Assembly: GCA_023433505.1 (NCBI GenBank)
Contig: JAEZCO010000082.1
Location: 58,287-122,286 of the forward strand
Source of the DNA: Bacillota bacterium
GTDB lineage: Bacteria; Bacillota; Clostridia; Acetivibrionales; DTU013
Direction: 5' to 3'
DNA length: 64,000 nt
Shown here: positions 1 through 7,719 of the stretch, in pieces
Layout: every line of letters begins with the position of its first letter
Position numbering within the stretch: the first letter of the stretch is position 1
Position numbers and translations under genes: made by a program
The notes under the pieces: generated by a model
Told to the model about the DNA's origin: nothing
Seen by the model: only the letters and a program-made list of their open reading frames with translations
The model's database searches: none

Positions 1-312
1 ATTGACCTGGCGGCAGGAAGCGGAGTCAACCTCACCAGCAACATCAGTTTCGGTCTCAGCGACTATGATAAAATCTACAATGACGCTTTGAAGAAGGCTC
101 TTGCAGCTGCAAAGCTGAAAGCCGAATCCATGGCGGCAGTCTATGGGGTCAAGCTTGGTATTCCCGTCACTATCAATGAGAACGGAGGATATGCGCCGGT
201 ATACAACGGCCCGACTTTTGTGGGCAAAGCAGATGCCGGTGAAGCAGCAACGCCTATACAGGCAGGAACAATGGAAGTGAAAGCAAATGTCAGCGTGACC
301 TATGAGTACTAG
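1..312 (+). CDS. SIMPL-domain (DUF541) protein, C-terminal part
   Basis: This is the 3' end of a gene that begins before the window; the frame is open from base 1 and ends at TAG 310-312. The readable 103 residues include a stretch like NISFGLSDYDKIYNDALKKA and a C-terminus of the form VKANVSVTYEY, both typical of the end of SIMPL/DUF541 domains. These are secreted or periplasmic proteins of poorly defined function, often linked to stress. A strong terminator follows about 80 bases downstream, so this is the last gene of its transcript. The family call rests on the C-terminal pattern only; the N-terminus and any signal peptide are not visible. Confidence 0.75.
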   Translation: MDLAAGSGVNLTSNISFGLSDYDKIYNDALKKALAAAKLKAESMAAVYGVKLGIPVTINENGGYAPVYNGPTFVGKADAGEAATPIQAGTMEVKANVSVTYEY

Positions 313-393
313 GAGGGATGGAGCCCGGAAGAAATGCTCGTTGATTCGCCTGGCACAGGAAATAAGTTTTAAATAGCTTTAAAATAGAAATAT

Positions 394-426
394 TCGGGGA
401 AGTCAAAAGGACTTCCCCGATTTTTA
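394..426 (+). terminator. Intrinsic terminator after SIMPL gene
   Basis: A perfect 11-bp stem (TCGGGGAAGTC 394-404 with GACTTCCCCGA 410-420) closes a 5-base AAAAG loop and is followed by TTTTTATTG. This is a textbook rho-independent terminator for the SIMPL-domain gene. Confidence 0.92.
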
Positions 427-770
427 TTGTGGCAGTACCGGGTGGAGGGATTACAAAAGACCACAGGAATTTAGACGGGATGGGGGGAGCTTTATTCGAA
501 CCTCCGGCAGGACGGCATATTGCCGGCATGACATTCACCGTTTAGCCGCCGGTGAATATTATATTGATAACGAACATCAAAATAGTCCCCCGCCTTCTGC
601 AGGTGTCGGGAACCGAATTGGTATTCGGGAGGTGAGCATATCTCCCGCCCGGGATGTATTTGCGACCAGCCTCGTCAAAACTCCGCTGATAAAATTAATT
701 TTACTACATACGAAAAAATTAATTTTGAATTAGGTTGTTATAAAAATAACATGTTGAAGGAGGTATCAAA
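427..770. other. Gene-free stretch with dispersed repeat
   Basis: No convincing coding region. From about 651 it contains one copy of a dispersed repeat (CGACCAGCCTCGTCAAAACT, then an AT-rich tail ending GAATTAGGTTGTTATAA at about 728-744) that recurs near 21.9, 44.4 and (tail only) 45.2 kb. Small palindromes occur around 540-560 and 628-655. The ribosome binding site of the next gene (AAGGAGG, 757-763) lies at its right edge. Confidence 0.6.
651..744. repeat. Dispersed repeat family B, copy 1
   Basis: Reading the minus strand gives GAGTTTTGACGAGGCTGGTCGCAAAT followed by ATCCCGGGCGG; written in pieces, the shared blocks are GACGAGGCTGGTCGCAAAT and ATCCCGGGCGG. The same blocks occur at 21884-21962 on the plus strand, split by a 26-base insert, and a close variant occurs at 44392-44459. 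The AT-rich tail GAATTAGGTTGTTATAA is also shared with 44440-44457. Confidence 0.7.
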
Positions 771-1580
771 ATGGAATACATGGTTGGCGTTGAGCCTGGC
801 GTGAGTATATTTGTAAATGAAATCAACTCCGGGGGGCGCAAGACGATTCTTTTCCTGCACGGCTGGCCCCTGTGCCAGAAAGCATATGAATATCAGTTCA
901 ACCAGCTTCCTAAAGCAGGGTTCCGGTGTATCGCAGTGGATACCCGGGGCTTTGGCAATTCCAGCAAACCCTGGAGCGGATACAACTATGACCGGCTGGC
1001 GGATGATGTCCGGAGCGTCGTAGAAACACTTAAATTACAGGACGTTACACTTGTTGGGCATTCCATGGGGGGAGCCATTGCTGTCAGGTATATGGCCCGC
1101 CATAAAGGTTACGGCGTATCCAAACTTGCTCTTTTGGCGGCTGCTGCGCCCAGCTTTACAATTCGTCCGGATTTTCCCTACGGACTACCCAGGGAAGAAG
1201 TCACGAAGCTCATTCAGGGTACATATAGTGACCGCCCCAAGATGCTGCGGGAATTCAACGATATGTTCTTTTTCCAGGACATCTCCACACCCCTCTCCGA
1301 TTGGTTTTTCCAATTGGGACTGGAGGCGGCGGGCTGGTCTACGGCGGAATGTCTGGTAACGCTCAGAGACGAGGAGCTGTTTGCCGATTTGGGGAAAATA
1401 CAGGTGCCCACATTGATCCTCCATGGCATTCATGACAAAGTCTGCTTATATCCGTTAGCCCTGGCGCAGAAACAGGGCATCATAAACTCCAGGCTTGTAC
1501 CCTTCGAGTACAGCGGACATGGATTGTTTTATGAACAGCGTGACAAGCTGAACAATGAACTGGCACAATTCATCGGGTAA
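771..1580 (+). CDS. Alpha/beta hydrolase
   Basis: A 269-residue single-domain alpha/beta hydrolase with a complete catalytic triad by pattern: nucleophile Ser98 in GHSMGG, acid Asp222 in LHGIHDKV and His250 in YSGHGLF. The oxyanion-region HGWP motif is at residues 30-33. The overall layout resembles the non-heme chloroperoxidase/arylesterase subgroup, but substrate cannot be read from sequence. There is no signal peptide or membrane segment, so it should be cytoplasmic. The ATG start is fixed by AAGGAGG seven bases upstream. It is monocistronic: a separate promoter and riboswitch leader follow it. Confidence 0.85.
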   Translation: MEYMVGVEPGVSIFVNEINSGGRKTILFLHGWPLCQKAYEYQFNQLPKAGFRCIAVDTRGFGNSSKPWSGYNYDRLADDVRSVVETLKLQDVTLVGHSMGGAIAVRYMARHKGYGVSKLALLAAAAPSFTIRPDFPYGLPREEVTKLIQGTYSDRPKMLREFNDMFFFQDISTPLSDWFFQLGLEAAGWSTAECLVTLRDEELFADLGKIQVPTLILHGIHDKVCLYPLALAQKQGIINSRLVPFEYSGHGLFYEQRDKLNNELAQFIG

Positions 1581-1626
1581 TGCCGGAAGAGTGTCTTGCG
1601 AATGGTTAATAAAAAGTAAATGTATA

Positions 1627-1655
1627 TGGTAAAAAGCGGGGGAATATGATATAAT
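1627..1655 (+). promoter_or_regulatory. Promoter for the riboswitch/dapB-like transcript
   Basis: Extended -10 element TGATATAAT (1647-1655) with a weak -35 TGGTAA (1627-1632), 17 bases apart. The start would fall near 1662, just before the riboswitch core. Confidence 0.7.
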
Positions 1656-1671
1656 AGAGAAAATCGAATAA

Positions 1672-1830
1672 AAAATAGCGCTGAATCTCAGAGAGCGGGG
1701 GAACCATTCTAGAAGGAAAAAGCAAACCGGGAGTTTGATTTTTCACAGGGGTGAATCCGAAAGGTAGGGTCAATCTTTTCCGATCCGAATCCGACAGCTA
1801 ACCTCGTAAGCGTTGGAAGAGAAGGTGATT
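1672..1830 (+). ncRNA. Cyclic-di-AMP (ydaO/yuaA) riboswitch
   Basis: The conserved ydaO blocks appear in order: GCGCTGAATCTC, AGAGCGGGGGAACC (1691-1704), GGGGTGAATCC (1748-1758), GTAGGG, CCGAATCCGACAGCTAACC (1784-1802) and CTCGTAAGCGTTGG (1803-1816). This is the family that binds c-di-AMP and normally switches the downstream gene off through a terminator; a terminator sits 30 bases further on. The usual targets in Firmicutes are cell-wall hydrolases and potassium or osmolyte transporters. Here the next gene is a dapB-like reductase, which is less usual. Family identity is close to certain from the motif order. Confidence 0.95.
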
Positions 1831-1859
1831 GATATGCTTTCATCAGAATAGTATATTTC

Positions 1860-1891
1860 AAGCTGCAGACACTTCTCTGCAGCTTTTTTAT
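1860..1891 (+). terminator. Riboswitch expression-platform terminator
   Basis: A 10-bp stem (AAGCTGCAGA 1860-1869 with TCTGCAGCTT 1876-1885) and a CACTTC loop precede TTTTTTA. It lies directly after the c-di-AMP aptamer and before the dapB-like gene, so ligand binding most likely promotes termination here. Confidence 0.9.
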
Positions 1892-1897
1892 TTGTGG

Positions 1898-1968
1898 TAT
1901 TCGGCTGCGGCCGAATCACCAGAGGGCGAGGTGGGCCAATACCCACGATGCCCCCTAGACTTTTTTTG
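1898..1968 (+). terminator. Second hairpin / possible tandem terminator before dapB-like gene
   Basis: A short perfect hairpin ATTCGGC-TGCG-GCCGAAT (about 1899-1916) is followed by a larger imperfect one (GAGGGCGAGGTGGG ... CCCACGATGCCCCC, about 1922-1958) ending in TAGACTTTTTTT. It could be a second, tandem terminator between the riboswitch and the gene. The pairing is imperfect, so this is less certain than the first one. Confidence 0.5.
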
Positions 1969-2003
1969 AATTCACTCGGATAAAAAAGGGAGGTGTACTG
2001 ATC

Positions 2004-2879
2004 ATGATGCGTATATGCCTGGTAGGTTTGGGCAAGACAGGCAAGGAAGTTGCAAAAGTTCTTCTGGAACAAAAGGATATGAAGCTGGTGGCGGCGGTAT
2101 GCAGCCCCACAAGCGATAAAAAGGGCAAGGACCTGGGTGAGATCATAAACACACGGGATACCGGCATTTTGGTGGAAACCTCGGATAATCTTCAGGAGGT
2201 CATATTCAGGTCAAAGCCGGATATTGTCATCGATTTTTCCAATCCTCAAGCCACGGTAAGAAATGCTTTGCTGTTTTCAAAAATGAAGGTGAATATTGTC
2301 GTAGCCACGACGGGTTTTTCAAGGCTGGCGCTCCGCAAGCTGTTTGTCATGGCGAGAAAGTACCATAACGGCATCGTTTATGCACCCAATATCACCCTCG
2401 GCGTCAATGTAATGATGCTGCTGACCAATATAGCATCCAATATTCTAAATAATTATGATTTTCAGATTACCGAGGTCCATCATAACCGGAAAAAGGATTC
2501 ACCGTCGGGAACTGCCAAAAAAATAGCCGGGGAAATCGCGAAAGGCCTCAATTCTTCGGGAAGGGCGGAGACCGCTGAAAATATTCCCATTCATGCCGTA
2601 CGTGCAGGCGGAGTGGTAGGGAGGCATGAGGTGATGATCGTCGGAGAAGAGGATAAAATCGAGATCATCCATGAGTCCTTTTCAAGAAAGGCCTTTGCAG
2701 CAGGCGCCATTAGAGCCGTAAAATTCCTGCACAAAAAAACAGGGTACTATGAAATGGCCGATGTTCTGAATCTTGGCAGGGTGCTGGGGGAATATGCACA
2801 GATGGAAAAGAATTCGGCCAGCAAAAGATTCGGACGTCATTGCAGTAAGAAGGAAACCGGAGACGAGGTAGCAAATTAA
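2004..2879 (+). CDS. dapB: 4-hydroxy-tetrahydrodipicolinate reductase-like (DapB family)
   Basis: A 291-residue protein with an N-terminal NAD(P)-binding glycine loop (VGLGKTGKEVA, residues 7-17) and the DapB catalytic signature HHNRKKDSPSGT (159-170), in which the paired histidines, the lysine, and the PSGT turn that binds substrate are all present. DapB reduces the dihydrodipicolinate precursor in the diaminopimelate/lysine pathway, supplying peptidoglycan cross-links. At 291 residues it is somewhat longer than typical DapB (about 250-270), with extra C-terminal residues rich in basic amino acids. The start is ATG 2004, with GGAGGT about eight bases upstream; ATG 2007 is an alternative. The gene sits behind a c-di-AMP riboswitch and is followed by a terminator, so it appears to be a single-gene regulon. 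A divergent paralogue with another substrate is possible. Confidence 0.8.
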   Translation: MMRICLVGLGKTGKEVAKVLLEQKDMKLVAAVCSPTSDKKGKDLGEIINTRDTGILVETSDNLQEVIFRSKPDIVIDFSNPQATVRNALLFSKMKVNIVVATTGFSRLALRKLFVMARKYHNGIVYAPNITLGVNVMMLLTNIASNILNNYDFQITEVHHNRKKDSPSGTAKKIAGEIAKGLNSSGRAETAENIPIHAVRAGGVVGRHEVMIVGEEDKIEIIHESFSRKAFAAGAIRAVKFLHKKTGYYEMADVLNLGRVLGEYAQMEKNSASKRFGRHCSKKETGDEVAN

Positions 2880-2885
2880 ACAGCA

Positions 2886-2925
2886 AAGGGGCGGATGTGA
2901 ATAATCCGCCCCTTCAATATTTTAG
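2886..2925 (+). terminator. Terminator after dapB-like gene
   Basis: A perfect 11-bp stem (AAGGGGCGGAT 2886-2896 with ATCCGCCCCTT 2904-2914) is followed by CAATATTTT. It lies between two convergent genes and could serve both strands. Confidence 0.8.
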
Positions 2926-2971
2926 GGTAACATCGTGTTGTTCGTTTGACCCCTTATTTTCTTAATGAAGG

Positions 2972-4240
2972 TCAACTCCTCTTTGCAATTTTTCTTGCCA
3001 GTTTTTTGAAAAGCTTCAGAATGTTTGCCAGGATCAGGATCGCCTCTACCACCACAAGGAAGATGACCAGATAAAAAATATCCGTATTCTCAAGCAGTTT
3101 TTTCTTGGCGGAGGAGTAGAAATCCTCCGGCGGCACAATTTCCTCGGAGGGATAGAGGTTAATATTTATAACCGTATTATCTGCCAGTACATACGTGGCT
3201 GAACCGGCAATTTTGGCCTTTTTTACAGGGGGCTGGAGGTCGGCCTTCGTACTGTACTCCCGGATGTAGCTTTCACCAGACGGATGGATGTAATAGACGT
3301 CTTCCGTACTTATTAGCTTGATTTCGGTGCCTTCCTGCTGGACAGTCTTTATAACGTCGTCCTTTTTTACCAGGAGGCTTTTCTTATAATTCGAAAAGCC
3401 GTAATCAAAGGCAGCGGCTGCATTTGCAAAAAGATCGTTTTCGGAAGACTCCAGAACGATGCAGATCAGTCTCATATTGCCCCGGGTAGCCGTGGCGATT
3501 AAAGACTGTTGGTCCTTGTTGTTGTATCCGGTTTTTCCGCCGTCTGCTCCGTCATAGCTCCAGAAGAGCTTGTTCTGGCTGGTGAGAATGGATACTTTAC
3601 CGTCCTGGTGATTCCATGGTTTTAGCTGTGTCCCGAAGATTCTGTTGAATATGGGATTCTTTAGGGAATAGTTCATAAACAGCATGATATCATGGGCTGT
3701 GGTAAATTGGTTCTCGTCATACAGGCCGGTGGGATTTGTGAAGTGCGTATCCTTCATCATCAGCTTTGCCGCAGTTTCATTCATTTTCACGGTGAATTTG
3801 TTTACATCCCCGGATATGTACTCAGCCACTGCTTTTGCCGCGTCATTTGCCGATGTGAGCATAATGCCGTAAAGCAGCTCTTCAAGGGTATATTTTTCAC
3901 CCAACTCAAGATTCAGAGCCGATCCTTCCGAATCAACCGAATCCTTGCTTATGGTGATATTGGTGCCGAGATTTCCCGATTCAACGGCCATGAGTATGGT
4001 CATAAGCTTGCTTAATGCGGCAACATGAAGGGATCCCGACGTGTTTTTTCCATAGAGGACCTGGCCGCGTTCAGTTTCCGAGAGAATGGCGGAAGCAGCC
4101 TTTATTTCGGGAGAGACTCCGGGCCAGGACTGTACGGCGCCCTGCTCCTGCCCCACCAGAGCGGCATGGGAAACAGTGCCGTACATGATCATAACCGACA
4201 ATATGAATACTAAAAAGCTTGCGGCAATTCTGCCCTTCAT
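2972..4240 (-). CDS. DacF-like D,D-carboxypeptidase homologue lacking the catalytic serine
   Basis: A 422-residue exported serine peptidase S11 family protein. The start at 4240 is set by GGAGG seven bases upstream and gives a clear signal peptide (MKGR then a hydrophobic run ending about residue 26). The SxN motif (SAN 130-132) and KTG (236-238) are intact. The first motif reads V-A-A-L-S-K-L-M (73-80), where the family has A-S-x-x-K-x-M: the nucleophilic serine is Ala75 while Lys78 is kept. The codon is GCA, one base from TCA. The C-terminus has a membrane segment (about 385-407) and a basic tail, as in DacF-type anchored enzymes. It has its own strong promoter. By family it should trim stem peptides outside the membrane; without the serine, acylation is not expected, so a binding or regulatory role is an inference. 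Confidence 0.85.
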   Translation of the reverse strand: MKGRIAASFLVFILSVMIMYGTVSHAALVGQEQGAVQSWPGVSPEIKAASAILSETERGQVLYGKNTSGSLHVAALSKLMTILMAVESGNLGTNITISKDSVDSEGSALNLELGEKYTLEELLYGIMLTSANDAAKAVAEYISGDVNKFTVKMNETAAKLMMKDTHFTNPTGLYDENQFTTAHDIMLFMNYSLKNPIFNRIFGTQLKPWNHQDGKVSILTSQNKLFWSYDGADGGKTGYNNKDQQSLIATATRGNMRLICIVLESSENDLFANAAAAFDYGFSNYKKSLLVKKDDVIKTVQQEGTEIKLISTEDVYYIHPSGESYIREYSTKADLQPPVKKAKIAGSATYVLADNTVININLYPSEEIVPPEDFYSSAKKKLLENTDIFYLVIFLVVVEAILILANILKLFKKLARKIAKRS

Positions 4241-4369
4241 CGATTCCTCCCAAAATACCGGTATTTCCTCCGGAGTACGAAAAATACGGCTTCCTGCTGT
4301 CCTGAAAATGCGGAAAGTCATATTCTCGCCCGTGCCTGGTACTAGTACAAGGCGCAAATCCTGTTAACC

Positions 4370-4398
4370 ATTATAGTGTTGTTTACTTTTTTAGTCAA
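4370..4398 (-). promoter_or_regulatory. Sigma-A promoter of the dacF-like gene
   Basis: On the minus strand TTGACT (4398-4393), 17 bases, TATAAT (4375-4370). This is near-consensus spacing and sequence, placing the transcript start around 4363, about 120 bases before the start codon. Confidence 0.85.
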
Positions 4399-4424
4399 TC
4401 ATTGAGCCCCAGTAATAAAAAGTT

Positions 4425-6992
4425 TTATTGAACTACCCACCTTACCAATGCCATGTCAAACTTGTTGATCAGATCCGGATGGTATGGCACAACCCTGAAG
4501 GTATAGCCGTATTCCCCGCCTTCAAGCAGGTTTATATCCACCGAATAGCGGTAAGTCCCGTTATCAAGCTTTTCTACAACTTTCATTTCGGCGATTTCCG
4601 GGTTTTCTATATCATTGCCTTTGGCAAAAGTCCCATAGAACAGCTCTACTTTTACACTTTCCGGTTCAATGGCTCCCAGCGTCACTGTGGCATAAAGCGT
4701 CAATGTCTCACCCGACTTGGACTTGCGGTCCTGCAGCATGTTCATTGCTTTTTGCGCCAGTATCTGCACCTGGGGCCAATTTTTTTCAATATGGGATTTC
4801 CAGTCTGTCAGCTCGTTTATATACCCATAATTGCTGGAAGAAATCCTGTCCACCCTTTCCATGGAGGTGACGTACATTCTTTCGGTGTACTCCTGAAGCA
4901 TTCTGTGGGTGCTGAATTTGTAGGTCAGTGATTTTACGGATTCCTTCATTACTTTGACCCATTTTTCCGGAACATTGTTCCCGTTTCTTTCAAAAAACAG
5001 GGGAACAATTTGCTTTTCCAGAATTTCATAGATGGATTCGCTGTCTGCGTTGTCCTGGAAGTACTCATTGTCATAATAGGTGTCGTCGCCAATAGCCCAT
5101 CCGTTGGTACCGTTATGGCCTTCACACCACCAGCCGTCCAATATGCTGAAGTTTACGACTCCGTTAATGCACACTTTCTGACCGCTGGTACCGCTGGCCT
5201 CCAATGGCCTTCTGGGATTGTTGAGCCAGATGTCGACGCCCTGGACCAGATTGCGGGCCAGGGTCATATTGTAATTTTCCACCAGGATGACCTTCCCTGT
5301 AAAGCCTTCTTCCCTTGAGATATCGTTGATGTTTTTAATTACCTCGTGGGCAGGTCTGTCGGCGGGGTGGGCCTTGCCGGCAAAGATTATCTGAACAGGC
5401 ATATCCGGCTTGTTCAGGATTTTTTTGATGCGTTCCACATCCCTGAAGATCAGGTTTGCACGCTTATAGGTGGCAAACCTTCTGGCAAAGCCGATGGTGA
5501 GGGCATTGGGGTCTAAAATCGTTTCAGCGTTTTTGATGCTCTCCACCGATTCGCCGTTGGCCAGCCTTTGCTCCTTGAGTTTCGTCCTTACATAGCCGAT
5601 CATTTTTGTTTTAAGGGCATAATGGATATTCCACAGCTCTTCTTCCGGGATATTGTCGATATTGTCCCATACCTTTTTCTCATAAAGCCTTTCTTTCCAG
5701 TCGCTGTCCAGGTATTTGTCATAAAGGTATTTGTAATTCGGTGAAAGCCACGTCAGCGTATGTATTCCGTTGGTGATATGGGTTATTGGCACCTCCTCTT
5801 CGGGAATGCCTGCCCAGAGATTGTTGAAAATACTGCGCGTAACTGCTCCGTGCAGTTCGCTTACACCATTTTTTTGGCCTGCCAGGGACATGGCCAGAAC
5901 CGTCATGTTAAAATTCTGATTGTCGCTTACCTTGAGGCCCAGGTCGAGAAATTCGTGCCGGCTGATCCCCAGGGAGCCCCAGAAATTGCTGAAATACTTA
6001 TCGATCATCTGCAGCGGAAACACATCGTTCCCTGCAGGTACGGGGGTATGGGTGGTAAACATGACCGAAGAGGAGATAACCTCCTTTGCCTGCTTAAAGG
6101 GCAAACCCTTATTAACAACAAGCTTGCGCATCAGTTCAAGGCCCATGAAGGAGGAATGGCCTTCGTTCATATGGTAAACCGTCGCGTTGATGTCCAGCGC
6201 TTCCAAAACCTTTACTCCGCCGATGCCAAGGAATATTTCCTGCTGTATCCTGGTTTCCTGGTCGCCTCCATAGAGCCTGGCCGTCAGCCACCTGTCCTGG
6301 GTGTTGTTCTGCTCTACATCCGTGTCCATCAAATAGATGGATACACGGCCGACTTTCACCTGCCAAAGGGCTGCATACACCACTCTGCCGGGAAGCTCCA
6401 GATTGATCATGACCTTTTCCCCGTTTTTGTCAAGCACAGGTTTTATGGGCAGGTGAGAAACATTGAGGTCGGTAAAATTGGTTTCCTGCCACCCGTCTTT
6501 GTTGATATGCTGGCTGAAATAGCCCTGCTTATAGAACAGGCCTATTGCCGTAAAAGGAATGCCCAGATCACTGGCAGACTTGCAATGGTCCCCGGATAGG
6601 ACTCCAAGGCCTCCGGAATAAACAGGCAGCACTTCGTTCAAGCCGTATTCGGCAGAAAAATAGGCCACCCTGTGGTCCTTCTTATCTGGAAATGTCCGGC
6701 TGAACCAGGTGTCCTCATTGTTCATATATGTATCAAAGGCGGTGGCGATTTCATCATACCGCTTCATATATTCAGGATCATTCAGCTTTTGCTCCAGCTT
6801 TTTCTGACTTACCTCCTGGACGAATCTTACAGGGTTCTTGCCCAGTTTTTCCCAAAGAGGCAGGTCAATCTCCCGGTAAAGATCAATGGCTTCCGAATTC
6901 CACGACCACCACAGGTTATACGCTATATCCTTAAGCTTTCTTAATCTCTCCGGTATTACGGCAGTTACTGTTATTTTTCCTAAAAGGTACAT
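4425..6992 (-). CDS. glgP: Alpha-glucan phosphorylase (DUF3417-type GlgP)
   Basis: An 855-residue glycosyltransferase family 35 enzyme that phosphorolyses alpha-1,4-glucans (glycogen or maltodextrin) to glucose 1-phosphate in the cytoplasm. The N-terminus has the DUF3417 segment (LRKLKDIAYNLWWSWN) found in the bacterial/archaeal short-type phosphorylases. The C-terminal half carries the EASGTSGQK motif, whose lysine holds pyridoxal phosphate, followed by NGVVNFSILDGWW. The length matches the family. ATG 6992 is chosen because GGAGG (7003-6999) sits six bases upstream; the TTG at 6998 would be too close. It is transcribed alone, divergently from the small membrane protein at 7140. No other glycogen genes are in the window. 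Confidence 0.92.
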   Translation of the reverse strand: MYLLGKITVTAVIPERLRKLKDIAYNLWWSWNSEAIDLYREIDLPLWEKLGKNPVRFVQEVSQKKLEQKLNDPEYMKRYDEIATAFDTYMNNEDTWFSRTFPDKKDHRVAYFSAEYGLNEVLPVYSGGLGVLSGDHCKSASDLGIPFTAIGLFYKQGYFSQHINKDGWQETNFTDLNVSHLPIKPVLDKNGEKVMINLELPGRVVYAALWQVKVGRVSIYLMDTDVEQNNTQDRWLTARLYGGDQETRIQQEIFLGIGGVKVLEALDINATVYHMNEGHSSFMGLELMRKLVVNKGLPFKQAKEVISSSVMFTTHTPVPAGNDVFPLQMIDKYFSNFWGSLGISRHEFLDLGLKVSDNQNFNMTVLAMSLAGQKNGVSELHGAVTRSIFNNLWAGIPEEEVPITHITNGIHTLTWLSPNYKYLYDKYLDSDWKERLYEKKVWDNIDNIPEEELWNIHYALKTKMIGYVRTKLKEQRLANGESVESIKNAETILDPNALTIGFARRFATYKRANLIFRDVERIKKILNKPDMPVQIIFAGKAHPADRPAHEVIKNINDISREEGFTGKVILVENYNMTLARNLVQGVDIWLNNPRRPLEASGTSGQKVCINGVVNFSILDGWWCEGHNGTNGWAIGDDTYYDNEYFQDNADSESIYEILEKQIVPLFFERNGNNVPEKWVKVMKESVKSLTYKFSTHRMLQEYTERMYVTSMERVDRISSSNYGYINELTDWKSHIEKNWPQVQILAQKAMNMLQDRKSKSGETLTLYATVTLGAIEPESVKVELFYGTFAKGNDIENPEIAEMKVVEKLDNGTYRYSVDINLLEGGEYGYTFRVVPYHPDLINKFDMALVRWVVQ

Positions 6993-7139
6993 TTGCAACC
7001 TCCAATTTCTAAATCTTGTTTATTATTATCCATTTTAACACACAAAATAACCGAAATTGTTAGTGGAATGTAAAAATTGATGTTTTTTTAGCTTTTTTTT
7101 CCACTGTTAAAAAATCGCCCGACGGCAAAAATATGAAAC

Positions 7140-7541
7140 ATGGTTAAGAGATTTTTTATTTATGGACTTGCAGGATGGGGAATGGAGATCATATGGACAG
7201 GCCTTGATTCGCTCAGAAGCGGAGATATCAGGCTTACGGGTAATTCGACCATATGGATGCTGCTGGTATATGGTCTGGCGGTTTTTCTCGAGCCCCTGCA
7301 CGATATCATCCGGGGGTGGAATTTTTTTGCCCGTGGAATTATCTGGGTAGTTCTGATCTGGGGGATGGAATATTCCACGGGACTGCTGCTGTATACCCTC
7401 CTGGGAGTTCATCCGTGGCTGTACAACGGTCCTTTTGCCGTTGACGGGCTGGTGACTCTCGCCTACGCTCCCGCATGGTTTGTGGCGGGGATGGTCTTCG
7501 AACGGATTCATAACACGCTGGATGCATATCATGTGGCGTAG
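7140..7541 (+). CDS. Small membrane protein, ABC_trans_CmpB-like (putative ABC-transporter type IV)
   Basis: A 133-residue hydrophobic protein with three to four predicted membrane segments (about 5-25, 35-55, 62-85, 100-122). The pattern RGIIWVVLIWGMEYSTGLLL near residues 65-84 resembles PF06541-type membrane proteins, which are widespread in Clostridia and of unknown function. The start is uncertain: ATG 7140 has no clear Shine-Dalgarno, and ATG 7182 preceded by AGGATGGGGA is an alternative that would remove the first 14 residues. It is divergent from glgP with about 150 bases between. Confidence 0.6.
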   Translation: MVKRFFIYGLAGWGMEIIWTGLDSLRSGDIRLTGNSTIWMLLVYGLAVFLEPLHDIIRGWNFFARGIIWVVLIWGMEYSTGLLLYTLLGVHPWLYNGPFAVDGLVTLAYAPAWFVAGMVFERIHNTLDAYHVA

Positions 7542-7585
7542 TGCGGCAACGCAATTTATTACTATATTTATGTAGAAATACCATA

Positions 7586-7613
7586 TTGACCATTATTAAT
7601 ATTTGATTAATAT
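7586..7613 (+). promoter_or_regulatory. Candidate promoter upstream of the glycosidase gene
   Basis: TTGACC (7586-7591), 16 bases, TAATAT (7608-7613), about 107 bases before the GTG start at 7720. Plausible but in an AT-rich region where chance matches are common. Confidence 0.45.
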
Positions 7614-7719
7614 TTTAGGTAAACCATTTCCTCATACTTAAAAATAGTTTATTATAGTAAAGGTATAGCCGGAAGCAGATTTGGCCGGGTATATCAAAAT
7701 ACTGCAGGGTGGTTGGTTT

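Noticed and set aside
290..538. 82-codon minus-strand frame
   Set aside because: It overlaps the terminator hairpin and the end of the SIMPL gene, with no ribosome site and no family pattern.
1834..1851. Tiny leader frame MLSSE-stop with a GAAGGTGATT site between the c-di-AMP aptamer and its terminator
   Set aside because: Five codons within an RNA-structured region; the ribosome-site-like bases belong to the riboswitch's 3' end and no amino-acid pattern suggests a regulatory peptide.
5760..6599. Long plus-strand frame inside glgP (279 codons)
   Set aside because: It is antisense to a well-conserved enzyme; its composition follows the codon shadow of glgP and it lacks a ribosome site.
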